From positions 434,001 through 498,000 of the forward strand of contig JAACJM010000020.1 of NCBI GenBank assembly GCA_013368315.1: a stretch of DNA of 64,000 bases, written 5' to 3'. The position numbers and the translations under genes are program-made. Below the pieces are notes generated by a model, which did no database searches, was not told the origin of the DNA, and worked only from the letters and a program-made list of their open reading frames with translations. This stretch comes from Tetrapyrgos nigripes (Eukaryota > Basidiomycota > Agaricomycetes > Agaricales > Campanellaceae). Below are positions 43,877-58,922 of the stretch, piece after piece; positions within the stretch are counted from its first letter, which is position 1, and the number at the start of each line of letters is the position of its first letter.

Positions 43877-45756
43877 ATGTCCAAGGACGAAGAAATCGGC
43901 ACTCTCATCGTCGTTGTTCTCAAGGCCCGAAATCTGAGAGATGTTCACTTTTACAAGCAGGATGCCTACGCTCGCATCACATTCAACGGTCAGCAATCGT
44001 CGTACCGAAAGCTTTAGTCCAACTTGTTGAACTCCCATATCCCTAGGTGTCACTAAACATACAAGAGTAGAAGTCAAAGGTGGTCAACATCCAGTTTGGG
44101 ACGAAGAGATCCGATTTCCAGTCATGAAGAATTCTGGGTCCAAATATCGGACCCTCGAGGCCTCTTGTTGGGCAAAAGAACACAAAGACGAGGACGACGT
44201 GCTGTTGGGTGAAGGAAAGGCAGATATGACAGACACTCTCAAATCTGGCGAATTCGATGGTATGGTATCATATTCTCTGCAACTTGCATACCTTTAACGA
44301 ACCCACTCCAGAGTGGATCCCATTATCGACGAATGGCACTGTGCGAGGCGATATATACCTCGAAATTTCTTTTTACAGCAATGGTCCCGCTCCCGTCCAT
44401 CTCATGCCTCCAGCCCCCAATAATCTCACCAGACGTCCTTCCAAGCTGAAGCCTGCAGATCGATTATACCGTCCACCTCAACCCGTCACTCCACCAAAGA
44501 AACTCGACGCTGCACTTCCACCGATACCCGAGCCTGCTGGACCTGTTCCGGGTGCTTTGAAACCTGGACCGAAACGTCCTAGTCCAGGTCATAGTCCATA
44601 CCAACAGCCGCAGAATTTGCCTCCGAGCGCCGAGAGACCTCCACAGGCTGGGGCACCTGTCCCAGCTATCCTTAGACCAGGACCATCTAATAGGCCACCT
44701 CAAAGCTCGAACGGGCCACCTCACATTAATTACAATTCCGGGCCTGCTCCTACGTCGTACCCTTCTTACGGACCTGGACCGTCTGGTGCTGGAGGTCCTA
44801 CCCCACAGAACGGTTATGGAGCCCAGCAAGGTCCATACGCATCCGCCCCTTCTTACGGACCAGGGCCGTCTGGTGCTGGAGGTCCTACTCCACAGAACGG
44901 TTATGGAGCCCAGCAAGGTCCATACGCATCCGCTCGCCCAGCACCTGCAGCATCAGGTTACCCACCTCCGCATCCTCATCCTCATCAACAGCCCTCCCTT
45001 TGGAATTCAGGAGATGCCAATGCTCAGTACGACTCGAGCACCCTTTCGTTCCCTGTTCCTGATTTTCCTGCTGCACCTGCAGTACCTTACGAAGATAATC
45101 ACTACCAACCACCTTATCGCCAGCCTTCAGCGGCACCTACTTCTCCTCATCATTACCGCACCCCGTCATATCCAGGCCAACAACTGCCGGGCCTTCCCCA
45201 TCCAAATAATAGCACCGACCTCCCAGATCCATACCTAATAGCTCGTTATCAGTCACCATTGCCTCTTCCACCTGGCGCAGAATCTCATCCTCATCCTCAT
45301 CCTCCTCTCCATCATCACACATCTGCTTCAGCTCACGTCCAGGGCAACTCAACGACCCCAACCCCAACCATACCCATACCCACGCCCTCTCCATCCGGTC
45401 GTTCACACACCCCGATCGACGAGAACAGGCTTCGGCAACTACGTCAAGCAGAACAGGAAGCTGCTCGACGAAAGGAGCAAGAGGAAAGGGATTTGGAACT
45501 GGCTCGGCAGTTGGATCAAGAGTTGCAGCAGAGTGAAGCACCTCCAGCTCCAGTGAAAACACCCTCACCTGTACCTGCACCAGCGCCCCCACAACCAAGT
45601 GCAGCAGAACAAGCTCGTAGACGGCAGCAGGATCAGGAAGAGAAGGATTTGGAGCTTGCTAGACAGTTGGATAGAGAGCTCAATCTGGCTTCTGTGTCAG
45701 GTCACGGTTCTGAACGCAGTAGTGACACTACACCACATATGCCAGGCCAGTGGTGA
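43877..45756 (+). CDS. C2-domain protein with Pro-rich tail, Inn1/Fic1-like
   Basis: Three exons (43877-43988, 44047-44259, 44312-45756) encode 589 residues. Residues 1-125 form a C2 domain (LIVVVLKARNLRD, DAYARITFNG, HPVWDEEIRF, WIPLSTNG, GDIYLEISF). The rest is Pro/Gln/Ser-rich with many PxxP motifs and a C-terminal helical stretch with two copies of EERDLELARQLDQEL-like sequence. This architecture matches the cytokinesis factors Inn1 (budding yeast) and Fic1 (fission yeast), whose C2 domain acts at the division site while the PxxP tail binds SH3 proteins. The family call is by architecture only. Confidence 0.7.
44764..44937 (+). repeat. 87-bp tandem duplication in the Pro-rich tail
   Basis: Two adjacent 87-bp units (44764-44850 and 44851-44937) encode nearly the same 29 residues, beginning SYGPGPSGAGGPTPQNGYG. 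In frame with the C2-domain gene. Confidence 0.9.
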
Positions 45757-45858
45757 GATGTATGAACGCTACAACCAATGCTGCATGTATGTAGATGTAC
45801 GACAAGAAATGGCTATAATAAACTATGTAGAACATCTGTACAACAAGGAAAGTCCTTT

Positions 45859-47207
45859 CTAAGTTGCCTTGATTTTACCCGATCCAAAGACCAACGACTC
45901 GATTTCTTTCAACTCCTCCTTGTCACTGAGCATCCTCAACCAGAAAGCGTTTTCAAGAGTTCCGAGAGGACTGAACATCGCTACCCTCTCCTTATATGCA
46001 GCGTACGCCTTTGGATACTTGGTCACTGAGATAGCCTCCGTGTACGGAGTAGAGCTCAAAAACAACGCATTCAAGCACGCAACAGGGAAAAGGGGATAGA
46101 ATGGCAAAATGTAGTCCAGAGCCTTGACATACAGCAACTCCAACGTCGTTGACGTGAATATGTCAGAGACAGGAGTGCTGCGAAACCAAGAAACTAGTTC
46201 AAAGACAGGGTCCACAATGAGAGGAACCGCCAGGCTTTGAGAACCAGATAAAAAGTATAAGAATGAATAACTAGGAACGTATGGCGGAGCATCTGCGACC
46301 ACAGGAATCATATTGATTATCCACTGCAGCAAAAGTATCATTATTAGCATGCTAACAGAAAGAAGCACCCAGACACTCACCCAGAAAGACAACTCGCAAG
46401 CAAAGTTGGGATGACGAGAATACGCCCACAGGCCTCTCGTTAAGAATCCTCTTTCGGCATCGTCAGACGTCCAGTCGAGACGTGCTCCGGGCCACTGCTT
46501 TGACGCGTCATACTTCTCCGTCTTCTTTCCACCCTTTTTCTCAGCCAAATACGCGTGCTTGAAGGTCTGATACGCAAACTGCTGATTGTCTGCAGTGAAT
46601 TCAATGGACAAGACAACAAGTGCCAGACCAGCGAGTGCGTAATCTGAAGAGGACAGTGGTGTACGTGGTTGGATAGAGACATAGTAGGCGGGAACCCCGA
46701 GGAGCATGAGGAGCACGTTTTGTATCGCAGCAATGAAGGTCAGATTGACGATTTGGAAGAACCAAGGAGGTATTTGGGTTCTGAGAACCGCCCAACGATA
46801 GTCTTCATCTTTCAAACTGAACAGACCACGTCGCCAAGTGTTGTAACTCAACCTGGGCTCCTAGTCAGTAAGGTGAGACATTGCGTTAGAGACACGCACC
46901 TGCACATCCACACAACTACGATACCGAGCATAAGCACGGCTCGAGGATGAAAACCATCGAGGTCTGCTACAGCAGCCAATTCCTTTGGTACGGTGGGACA
47001 AAGCGGGAATGGTTGAACCCCACGGGGCCATAAGGGTAGTAAAGCAAAGTATGCCGTATAGATTGTCGGAAGGAAAGTCCAAACACGGTCTACTTGAGAA
47101 ACATTTCCAGTGACGATGGAGGCAACATAGGTGGCCACAGTGGAGAAAGCGCACAGTTGCAGTGGATAGGTGAACGCGGTCACCGTCGAAGTCAAAGAAT
47201 CCATCAT
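45859..47207 (-). CDS. DUF1295 multi-pass membrane protein (steroid 5-alpha-reductase-like superfamily)
   Basis: Three exons (46900-47207, 46381-46852, 45859-46323) give 414 residues. Several hydrophobic segments surround the conserved block with KQWPGARLDW, GFLTRGLWAYSRHPNF and a downstream W, typical of DUF1295 proteins, which belong to the isoprenylcysteine methyltransferase/steroid reductase fold. The C-terminal part adds two further hydrophobic stretches. Probably in the endoplasmic reticulum; substrate unknown. Convergent with the C2-domain gene, about 100 bp apart. Confidence 0.8.
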
Positions 47208-47475
47208 CGTCTTTGATGGCCTCGCATCTGTCCTAAACCGTCTCCCTTTCTCAAGTTCACACGATTTTTCAATCATCCGATTCTCTATTAGACCCAGTTA
47301 CATTTTATCGACTATAAAGCGCCATGGGCACTTGGGAATAAATATCAACTCCAAAACACGACCAGAATAGTGTACAGTATGCTATCGACTGTCAGAGAAG
47401 CGCGTCAGCACAATGAAGAAGTACAGATGTGAAAGACGTACCATGCAAGAAAGCTATGAATACAACGACGAAAAT

Positions 47476-47839
47476 CTAATTGCTCGAAACTTGGTTGGTG
47501 GTAGAGCTCTCTGCATAAGAGACAGAGACCTGAGAACAGAGCGGAGTTAGCTACGGCCGCGGCGATACAAAGCAAAAGGACGCGTACAGGATAGGCACCA
47601 GTAGGTACTTGTTTGAACATGGTAGTAGGATTGGGCGAAATGACGTGGGTGCGGAGGCCAACAGCAGGCTGGGAGAATTCTTCAGAGGCTTCAGATGCTT
47701 TCTCGTAGACAGTGCTCGGTTTGACATTGGATGGTGAAGGAGAAGCACTGCCGAGGACAGCGAAAGGAGAATGGAAAGAACGAGTGGAGGCTGGCTTCAC
47801 GGCTTTGGAGAGAGCACGAGCACTGGTGAGACGAAACAT
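47476..47839 (-). CDS. Small mitochondrial protein, unknown function
   Basis: Two exons (47588-47839 and 47476-47529) encode 101 residues. The N terminus is Arg/Ser/Ala-rich with no acidic residue in the first 30 (MFRLTSARALSKAVKPASTRSF), a typical mitochondrial presequence. The mature part is hydrophilic, with HVISPNPTTMFKQVPTGAYPV. The last exon (VSVSYAESSTTNQVSSN) is short. I do not recognise the family; small proteins of this form are often subunits or assembly factors of respiratory complexes. Confidence 0.6.
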
Positions 47840-48364
47840 GATAGAGTGGGCGAAAGTAATCTGGAAAGCAATAACACCGCACTGGGAGCCATTTAAACCT
47901 GTCGAGTAACTAGTGGGAAAACTGGGGCGCATATATTTTGAAATGGCAACACAAAAACAAAATATGGGTTCTTTCCTTTTTGGACCTGAGACTCTGAGAT
48001 CGCGGTCCAGTGTTCGCGTAGCCCCGCACGTGGCCCCTTTAGACCCTTCCAGCCAATTTCCAGCCTTCCCCAGATCCACGACCAATTCTAAGAAGAAAAA
48101 GAGGTCTCCTTCAGAACGGGAACCCTCTAAAGCTGCAATGTTTTGGGGTACAAATCCTTACCCAGTTCTCTTGGACCACGGTTACTTACAGCTACTACAT
48201 TTTCCCGCTACACGTCAATTCAATGTAACGTCACTTCAGGTCGACATCGTACCATCGAATTATCGTCTCACTTTTGGACAAGCCGTTGCCGCCCGTCCTG
48301 CGCCCGTCCTGCGACGCGTAAAAATACAGTTCTAGCGTATCTTCTAGTTACTTCGGTCCGTCTA
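47840..48364. other. Intergenic
   Basis: 525 bp between the 5' end of the small mitochondrial gene and the 3' end of the PFK-2 gene. It should contain the promoter of the former. No gene recognised. Confidence 0.5.
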
Positions 48365-50877
<2,513 letters not shown>

Positions 50878-51451
50878 GTGAGTTATTGTAAAAAGGGGTT
50901 ACACCCATACTTGCACTCAACTTCACACAAATGGAGGATGTATCGCTACTATTAGATATCGCTCATATATAGAATAAGACGCTCTGATACGAAAGAATAT
51001 CCAAATATGCGTTGTAGACATCAATTGCGGATGAAGGCATGGAACAAATAATACACAGAAATGAAACGAGTGCAGTTATAGAGAAGGTCCCGCTAAACAG
51101 CGACGACATGAAAAGAAGGAAAGGAGATGGTAGAATGAATATGGTATGTGTATGATGGATGAGGAACGAGACGATAAAAACAATTACAATACGAATGCAA
51201 AACCGACACCGACAGCGTTAAGACGTGAGAGAGAGTGGGAACCAAAAGCGATCGTGAACGGACGTTGACTGGCAAATTGAATACTAAGACAGACTCTAGA
51301 GTAGGTCGTGAATCTATGAGGAGACCTGAATACAGTCTTATTAGCATGAATGCAACGAATACACAAAAGGAAAGGATATTACTAAAGAATCAGACGGGCG
51401 ACGGAACTCGTGCACATCGACAAGCTAACCTGTAGCAAGAATGTCAATGCA
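50878..51451. other. Intergenic, promoter side of PFK-2 gene
   Basis: 574 bp between the PFK-2 start and the casein kinase stop codon; both genes are on the minus strand. No gene is recognised. Confidence 0.5.
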
Positions 51452-53510
51452 TCATGCCCTACAGCATAAAGCACTCCAGAACCCTCTTCTCCTTCCATGT
51501 CCACCATCTTCGTCTTGCTCACCGACTCTCCCAATCTGGTCCCGATCATACATATTCATTGCCCTAACGGCACCAGGACTGGGTGCCGTACCTGTTCCAC
51601 CCGTCAAGGTGGGGTCCCTGGAATTAGTCCCATTCTTGCCTGGCATCTGACCATATAAGAAGGAATCAGAGCCATTGACGTGAGCTGCGTTCCCATTTGA
51701 TATCATGTTGTTAGCAGGATTAGGTGAATTGCGGTCATACGTGCTGGTCCTATAGCCGTTCGGACTGGGGGCCGTGGCATATGGATGAGGTGTGGATAAA
51801 CCAACACTTGCCAGAGCGCCAGCTTCTCTTTGCTGCTGCTGACTGGCACGCCGGCTAGTCGGAGCTAGGGGTTGTACACTTCCAATATCCCGAGAAGAGT
51901 TATTGCGTTCCTGACCCTGCCTGCGACTACCCTTGACATGGGCAGGCGCGGGACTGACCACAAGAGGAGACGAATTGCTGGCGTCTTGAGCTTGTCGTGA
52001 ACCACGTCGATGACCTCCATGCTCGCGATCCCGACGATGTTCACGGCGCTCGCCATGCGGTGAAGATGCATTGGCATGAGCTTGGACTAGAGTGTTAGAA
52101 GAAGGATTCTAGCAAGACGGCAATCAGTAAGTTGTTTGAGTAAAGTAGGAAAGATGACCATACATTGCCTGCTTCCCATCCCTTGCCACCGTTTAATAAC
52201 ATCCAGTCGAAAACACCATCCTCCTTTTCATCGAGCGTTTTCAGGACCTTGGTAAAGAGTTCGCGAAGGAAGTCGTAATCCGGAGTCTCTTCGAAACCAA
52301 GCTTCCGGACATAGTTCATGTATATTGAAAACTCCTCTGAGGAGTAAATAAATTAGACAAACCATATGAAAATAGAAATGAGCTATCTCACCGGGGAACC
52401 CTTCACACAGCTCAGCGATGGGCGTAGACTGCTTCTTCTCGCCAATCTTTTCGTACTTCTGCTTGTTCGTCGCAGCTCGCAGGCCTTGCCATGGTAGGCC
52501 ACCCCGAAGGAAATACATGAAGACATGTCCTAAAGATTCCAGATCATCTCTCCGAGCCTGCTCACGACCAAGATGGGTGTTGATTGACATGTAACGAGCG
52601 GTTCCAGAGAGCGATTTACGTTCACGGTAGGGGATGTGGACTTTTGTCTTGGGGTCGCGGTAGTGCTTTGCCATACCAAAATCTAATATGACTGGTCAGG
52701 GACGCGAGACACGTCGAAGCAGGCAAACTCGCCTATTATGTGTACAGTATTCGCATTCTTGGTTGCCGGCACACCTATTAAAAAGTTGTCGGGCTTTATG
52801 TCACGATATATCAGCGACTTGTCGTGAATGGCCTGCACACGAGTAACCTGAATTGTGGAGTTGTGGTTAGAATTTCAGTCTCTCACAATAGGCCATAGAA
52901 AGTCACCATCTGTTTTGCCGCCATGCAAACGGTTTTGATTGAGAACTTGCGACCACACATGTCAAAAAGGTCCTCAAGGTTGGGACCTAAAAGGTCAATG
53001 ACCAGGACATTGTGCAAACCCTCTTGACCAAAATGATGCACTTGGGGAACACCGGCTGTCGGACGTGGTCAGACTACGAGCAGAAAGCGAGCGCAGAGGT
53101 GCGACATACGGGTGCCGTTCAGTGTTCTGTAGGAGCGGAATTCATCTCGAAGTTGCGGAGCATCGGATTTCCTGGGTTCCTGAAGTGCTGAGTTGTCAGC
53201 GAAGAAAGATGACGGAGGAGTGGTGGACGTACAAATTTGATGGCGACGGGAATATTGGAGAGGAGCTTTGTGCCTAGTATGCGACCATGTCAGAATTTAG
53301 GAAGTAGAAAAAAGTGGCATATTGCGGGCACAAGACTAGTGGACTGGGGCAGAGAAGGAGCTAGGAGAGGAACAGACCTTCGAACACAACACCAAAAGAA
53401 CCTTCACCAATTTTCTTGCCAACTCGGTAATGGCTCCCAACGATGCCGCTGGCAGTGGTCGACTGGGACGGATGGGGTGACGAAGAAGCGATTACATGGG
53501 GGGTAGTCAT
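51452..53510 (-). CDS. Casein kinase 1, Yck/Cki1-type, with C-terminal Cys-Cys
   Basis: Eight exons (minus: 53378-53510, 53233-53273, 53110-53179, 52907-53055, 52733-52847, 52392-52682, 52164-52336, 51452-52108) give 542 residues. A short N terminus precedes the CK1 kinase domain: [26 protein letters not shown] (YRD is usual for the Yck group), [24 protein letters not shown] Ser/Asn/Gly-rich tail ends in FWSALCCRA; vicinal cysteines at this place are palmitoylated in yeast Yck1/2 and hold the kinase at the plasma membrane. Intron 5 (52683-52732) begins with GC (GCGAGT). It is the likely parent of the chimeric kinase at 40830-43010, which shares most intron positions. Confidence 0.92.
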
Positions 53511-53955
53511 TGCGGTCTAAAAGAAAGACAGTTTGGCCTGTCCCAGGGGGATACGGCGATGCAGGCTTGAGGGACGGAGAACGCCAAAAGGCTGGGGCGG
53601 GCAAAGTGAAAGGCCAAGAAAGCCTCAAAGGGAGGGGCAGCGGTCTTACTTTCTCACGTGTATGTAATCCAGTGTTTCGGCCGGAAGCTCGCTTCAAACG
53701 ACCTGCAATTGATTTACGATCGCTATATGCGAAGATGGATCGACCTATGATGCCATTGGATACTGCCTTTTGCTTTCTTTGTGTCAAATTTATGGTGTGC
53801 TTGAGACGGTGTGAGCAAGTTGAAGTACGTACGACTTGTAGTCAGACTCATATACCGCTTTCATTTTGGAATTTATGTAATTTGGCCGCCACGTCTTTGA
53901 GCGGCTTTCTAAAGCTCTTTAAACTTGGGGGTCTTCTTCAGACGATGTGCATGCC
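53511..53955. promoter_or_regulatory. Divergent intergenic region
   Basis: 445 bp between casein kinase 1 (minus) and the F-box gene (plus). Must hold both promoters. No further gene seen. Confidence 0.5.
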
Positions 53956-55522
53956 ATGAGTGCTGCAGGTTTGTTGTCCTTTACTGTTAATCTTGTTCCT
54001 AAAACTTGATGACCTCTTACAGAGGCACAGTACAGCCATCCTCAAATTCAGACTGAAATTGCACAGTCTGATGCTATCTTGGAATCATTATCCGAACTCC
54101 GTGCAAAGCTCTTGACCCAGCTTGAAGAGACAGAATTGCGGATAAAACGCGAATCTGCGCGACGTGGACGCCTTGCGAACCTGCTGGCGCCAATTTCCCT
54201 TCCCCCTGAACTACTGTCCACCATCTTCCTCATCTGTCAGGACACGACACAATCATTTCCAATCATTGCATCACACGTATGTGGATACTGGAGAGATGTT
54301 GCGACGTCCACTCCACTTCTTTGGGCCAACGTCAGACTGAGGCTCTCTATCCGGACATCTCGCGAAGTCCTCGATACCCAAACAGATAGACTTGAAGCAT
54401 ATCTCACCCGCACAAACACCAGTCATTTCAAAGTTCGAGTCGAAATCAACGGCAATCACGACTTTAGCAAGATTGTAGAATGCGTCGCTGCCCACAGTGA
54501 CCGCTGCAGTCATTTCCATCTTTCCCTCGCCAATAATCCTTATGCAGTCGAAACTCTTCGCGGCTGTTTTGCTTCAGTTGAAGCTCCAGTCTTGGAACAC
54601 CTATCCATCACCGTCAGTCCACTGATGGGTCACTATGACCCCAGACAGTTCAGTATAATCCTACCAACCGTATTTGCCAGTGCACCCTCGCTCACTTTTG
54701 TACGTCTCACCGGTGTTGCAGGCTCTCTGCAACCTCCTCTCGTGAACGTAACCACACTGCATGTTGACGGGGTACACATGAGCGATTTGACACTCCCACA
54801 ATACCGAAGACTTTTGGCTGGATTGCCTTCCCTCGTCAACCTGTCCCTCCTAGAAATTGGAGTAATTGAGCCGGGGATTGAATCACTGGATCCTATTCCA
54901 CTTCCCTTCCTTCGTTCTCTTCGCTTGCGCGACGGATTGGACTATCAATCAGTCCGTCTGTTGCTAGATTCCCTGCCTGTAGAACAGATAGAATCTCTTA
55001 TCTTGTCTCATGTGGAACAGCTGGACCCCAGCCTCTTTCCAAATGTGCGCCAACTCACCTTCAGTGCTTGCAATTTCCCCGTGGATCAGTTGGGCCACAT
55101 TATGCTAGCGTTTCCATCGGTCCAAGTAAGTTGTCTGTCGTAACCGCCACCTCGCTTTCCAAGTCTAACCATCCATTCGACTTGCTTAGAGCTTCACAAT
55201 TGAAATAATATCCTCTCTCATGCTAATCGCCCTCGGCTATCCAGGCACACCGGTCTGGTGGCCGCACTTGAAGATTCTAACAGTGAGAGAGATACAACAT
55301 GTCGAAATTAACAGTCTTTTGGAATTGGTTCGTAATCGGAAAAAGATGGAACATCCCCTAGAGAAAGTGTATCTGGATAAGAGGAGTAAAGGTTTACTGC
55401 GGGGAAGGAGTCAGCTGGAAGAGTTGGAGTCGATGGTTTCAGTCGAAAGACACCATGACACCGAAGCTTGGCCGGCGGGTCTTGGGTATGAAGACGAGGA
55501 CGATGGGTTTTGGTTACCTTAG
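53956..55522 (+). CDS. F-box-like protein
   Basis: Three exons (53956-53968, 54023-55125, 55190-55522) encode 482 residues. A coiled coil (LSELRAKLLTQLEETELRIK) is followed by an F-box motif (ISLPPELLSTIFLICQ ... HVCGYWRDVATSTPLLW) and then irregular leucine-rich beta/alpha repeats. This is the layout of the very large F-box family of Agaricomycetes. These proteins are thought to present substrates to SCF ubiquitin ligases; the substrate cannot be guessed. The 13-nt first exon is inferred from the splice sites. Confidence 0.82.
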
Positions 55523-55833
55523 GTAGACCTTTACTGTGTTTTGATTACGCTTGGGATTACAGTAGCATGTGCATATGTAACATGCCCGTCCTCTTCCCGA
55601 GAAAGGACTTGTGTGATACACCGGAGAATCGGGCTGTGTGCTTATAATATAAGGGGCATTACAAAGGATGTGTCATACAACCTCGGAGCACTTATATGTC
55701 AGCTCAGCGAGACTCGCGTTTTTCATGATCTTCCCCTCTCAGAGTTCCTTATAACCGTCTATAAAGCCTTCTCAACATCCCCTCCCTATATCGACTCTTA
55801 TATATCTCAACCTCCTCTAGGAGTACCCCACCC
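55523..55833. other. Intergenic
   Basis: Short spacer of 311 bp with pyrimidine-rich leader before the DsbA-like gene. Nothing else seen. Confidence 0.5.
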
Positions 55834-56818
55834 ATGTCTGCTTTTAATCGTAAAGTCAAAATCACTGTGATTAATGATATTGTAAGTACTGGTTCTCTTC
55901 TCAGCAACTCACTGAAACCAAGCAGACTCGCAGATTTGCCCCAACTGCAATATTGGTCAACATGAGCTTCTCAGTGCTATCTCCTACTGTCAAGAAACTC
56001 TAGATCTGCCTCTATCATTCGAAGTCGAATTCCTTCCCTTCCGACTCATTCCCACATCCGTCTTGAATGAAGATACCAAGATCACCAAGGACGACTTCTT
56101 TACTGGAACATTTGGAAAGGAGAAATACGATGCTATGCAAGCTGCTGTCGCGAAGTGGGCCGACGAGAAAAAGATCCCTATGTGCGTTTCCATTTATTGA
56201 CCTTCTCAGCTTATCTCGTACTCATCCTACACTCATAGAGCGTTCAAGGGCATGATGAGCCAGTCCACTAGGGCTCACCGTCTTTCTCGTAAAGCCTATC
56301 TCGTAGGCGGACAAGAGAAACAACTGCCGTTGTTGTGTGCTCTATTCAAAGTTTTCCTCGAGGATGGAAAGGATATTTCGGATCTGGACATCCTCTCAGA
56401 TATCGCGCAACAGGTCGGTTTATTCTCAAAGGAAGAGGTACGGCTACTTCTTACACTTGCATATCCGTTGTATCTATTCGCTGACATCATTTTCATATTC
56501 GTTGTAGGCCATCGCATTCCTACAGTCGAATGAACTTGAGGATGAAGTCAACAACATGTGCAATGAGGCTAGATCTAAGGGCGTTACTGGTGTTCCGATG
56601 ACCGTTATTGATGGCAAATGGGTTTTGAATGGGGGACAATGCTCTGATGTGTTCGTTCAGGTGAAGTAACTCTTTCCCGTCATGCCCGACTGTGCTGACA
56701 AAACTGGTCCCTTGTATAGGTTTTCAAGAAATTGGCATACTCGGGCGTTTCCGCTGCTCCTTCGCCGTTTGCAGCTCCGGTCGTTGAAATGTCACAGCAG
56801 GTTCATCTAGCTGCCTAA
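55834..56818 (+). CDS. DsbA/FrnE-family thiol oxidoreductase
   Basis: Five exons (55834-55881, 55934-56181, 56239-56437, 56508-56660, 56720-56818) give 248 residues. Thioredoxin fold with the CPNC active site near residue 18 (ITVINDIICPNCNIGQ), an inserted helical domain, and the cis-proline loop GVTGVPMTVIDGKWVLNGGQ. FrnE-type proteins carry out thiol-disulfide exchange or act like glutathione-dependent isomerases. No signal peptide, so cytosolic. Confidence 0.88.
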
Positions 56819-57392
56819 ACCTATCCAAGTACATACTGCGAGGTTTCTTGGTTTACTTTCGGATTTTTTCCTTCATATATATCAAGTCGTTTCTACTTGT
56901 TTTTACCCTTTTTTAACGGTCGATCTGCTATGCTGTACGTTCACCTTAGTTTGTGTTTTTAGTTCACGTTGTTTGAATATCAGACCGCCTAAATTTGGTC
57001 CGAGTTGCAATTGTCATCCCTCATTCTTTACCAACTTCAGCACTCTTTCAGCACGCAGCTGTCATAATTTTCCCGATACATACCCCGATGCTGCTCAGTC
57101 ATATCCCGACTGTATCGATGAATCAAATTTCTAAGCCAAATAGACTCGCAGCTCCATGCAGCAATCGGGTTCTCACTGAATCTCCCCGGACATCAATGGT
57201 GTCCCAATTGCGTCATGGACTCATGTCGATTAGTAGAGATTAGTACGTCCCTTGGGCTGGTAAGGTCATCCAGGGCCCAGGGAGGACAATATCATTTTAA
57301 AGTATCGAGCGAGAGTGAGAAACAAATGTGAAAAAACTATCATCGCACTGCACACAAAACATAGATCAGGAGAATACCAAATTACACAGTGT
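56819..57392. other. Intergenic between convergent genes
   Basis: 574 bp between the 3' ends of the DsbA-like gene and Rae1. No gene seen. Confidence 0.5.
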
Positions 57393-58841
57393 CTACTTTC
57401 TGGGTCTCTTCTTGATCTCCTCTTCTTTACATGCGTGCAACATCAATTTGTTTGGATGTCCAGGAGTCATGCCCGAGTGGCCTTTGGACCAGTCGTAAGA
57501 GATGGCGTAAGCAAAGATGTTGCCAGTTCGGTTGAAGCCTGTGCACGAAATAGGCCCTGGTGCTGCCTCGAAGGCTGTTATGACCAAACGTGAGGATATG
57601 ATTTAGGATTATAAGATGCGACTTACTTTTGAGACGGGTACGAGCATCTTTGTCCCAGAAGTGAATAGTGCCATCGGATCCTGAAGGTTTCTTGAGGAAA
57701 AAGAAAAGGCATAAGAGTAGAAGTAAACTTGCCACATGTGGAAAATGTGCCATGCACGGGATGGAATGATATGTCATTTACTGCGTATACCAGGGCCTGA
57801 TCCTTGGCATTTGGAGTTGTGTCTCGTCGGTGGCATTTGAAGGAGAAGTTGTTGCTAACAGAAAAAGTGGACTGAGTACAGAGTATCCTATTGAATTTAT
57901 TTGACGCTGTTCTTACCTGCTATCTTTGTCCTCCACGTACCTACGGTAAAGCATCAGAAGAGAGTTGCTCAAAGAAGGAAAAAAATGACTCACTGTATAG
58001 CAACACGCCCTTCAATGCTACCAACAGCAAAACCACTGTTCGGAGAAGCTGTAAAACAAGATATTACGCGCGTCTGCCATTTTAAAGGAGAGATGATAGT
58101 TTTGTAGGGCGTTGTCGGGTTTGACAAATTGTAGATCTGGACATGACGTTCGGCTGTCCCAACTACCATGAGGGGGTACTGAACGTCAAAAGTATAGCAT
58201 CTTTCAGGAAGTGTTACACTGGCAATTGGAGTGGAAGAACGAAGATCCCAATACTGGTCACACAGACAACATTTAGTATGAACAAGTGTAAGACCTGGAT
58301 GGACTCACTTTCAAAGTTTTGTCCCAGCTACCAGTTGCAAGAATCCCCGACTGTGCATCAACCCACTTCACAACTTTGACAGGCGCATCATGTTGAGCTA
58401 CTTGGGTAGTTTGACCCGTCGTGATATCGAACATTCGGCCTGCATTGTCGGCACCGCCAGATAATATCTTGTTCCCTTCCTATAAACACTAGTTAGAAAA
58501 AGAACAGCAAGGACAGACACCGTACACGAGAGGACGCGCCTTATTCCAACACACTGACAGCACGGGTCCTTGATGTTGATACATCGCTTTCCCCTGGCTC
58601 TGACCCCCAGCTCCAACCTCATAAATGCGAACCTGCATAGAATTGTTCAGAGAGGGGAAAAACCTCGTCAGATAGCGTTCTTTCTTACGCTATTGTCCCA
58701 ACTCCCAACCGCTAGATAGTCTGCCTGTGGCGAGAAAGACATTGAGGAAATCGAATCAGTCGGAGGGTCGGGCATCTCAATGTCCTTTTCCCCCGTGGTG
58801 GACGTGTTCGTCGTTGTTGACGACGCGCCGAAGAACGACAT
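57393..58841 (-). CDS. rae1: mRNA export factor Rae1/Gle2, WD40 protein
   Basis: About eight exons from ATG 58839-58841 to the stop at 57393. The WD40 propeller is recognisable from SISSMSFSPQADYLAVGSWD, ILSGGADNAGRMFD, GILATGSWDKTLKYWDLR, DVQYPLMVVGTAERH, FAVGSIEGRVAIQ, NDISFHPVHGTFSTCGSDG and NIFAYAISYDWSKG. Rae1 binds a GLEBS motif of nucleoporin Nup98/Nup116 and supports mRNA export. Exon 2 ends at NK either with a GC donor (58539) or, adding four residues, with a GT donor. The start codon lies 81 bp from that of the divergent DEAD-box gene. Confidence 0.93.
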
Positions 58842-58922
58842 GATGGGTTGGATGAAGTGCTGTCGCGCGAACAAACGGCTTTCCCAAAACAGGAAATTCA
58901 CTCTTTTCTTTTTTTTCTCGCA
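58842..58922. promoter_or_regulatory. Short bidirectional promoter between rae1 and the DEAD-box helicase
   Basis: Only 81 bp separate the two divergent start codons, with a T/C-rich run at about 58900-58918. Leaders must be very short or overlap. Confidence 0.6.

Noticed and set aside
45137..45598. Long minus-strand frames opposite the C2-domain gene
   Set aside because: They mirror the Pro-rich, low-complexity tail of the plus-strand gene and have no domain or splice support.
47913..48335. 140-codon plus-strand frame
   Set aside because: It overlaps the promoter side of the small mitochondrial gene, has no domain and poor composition for a protein.
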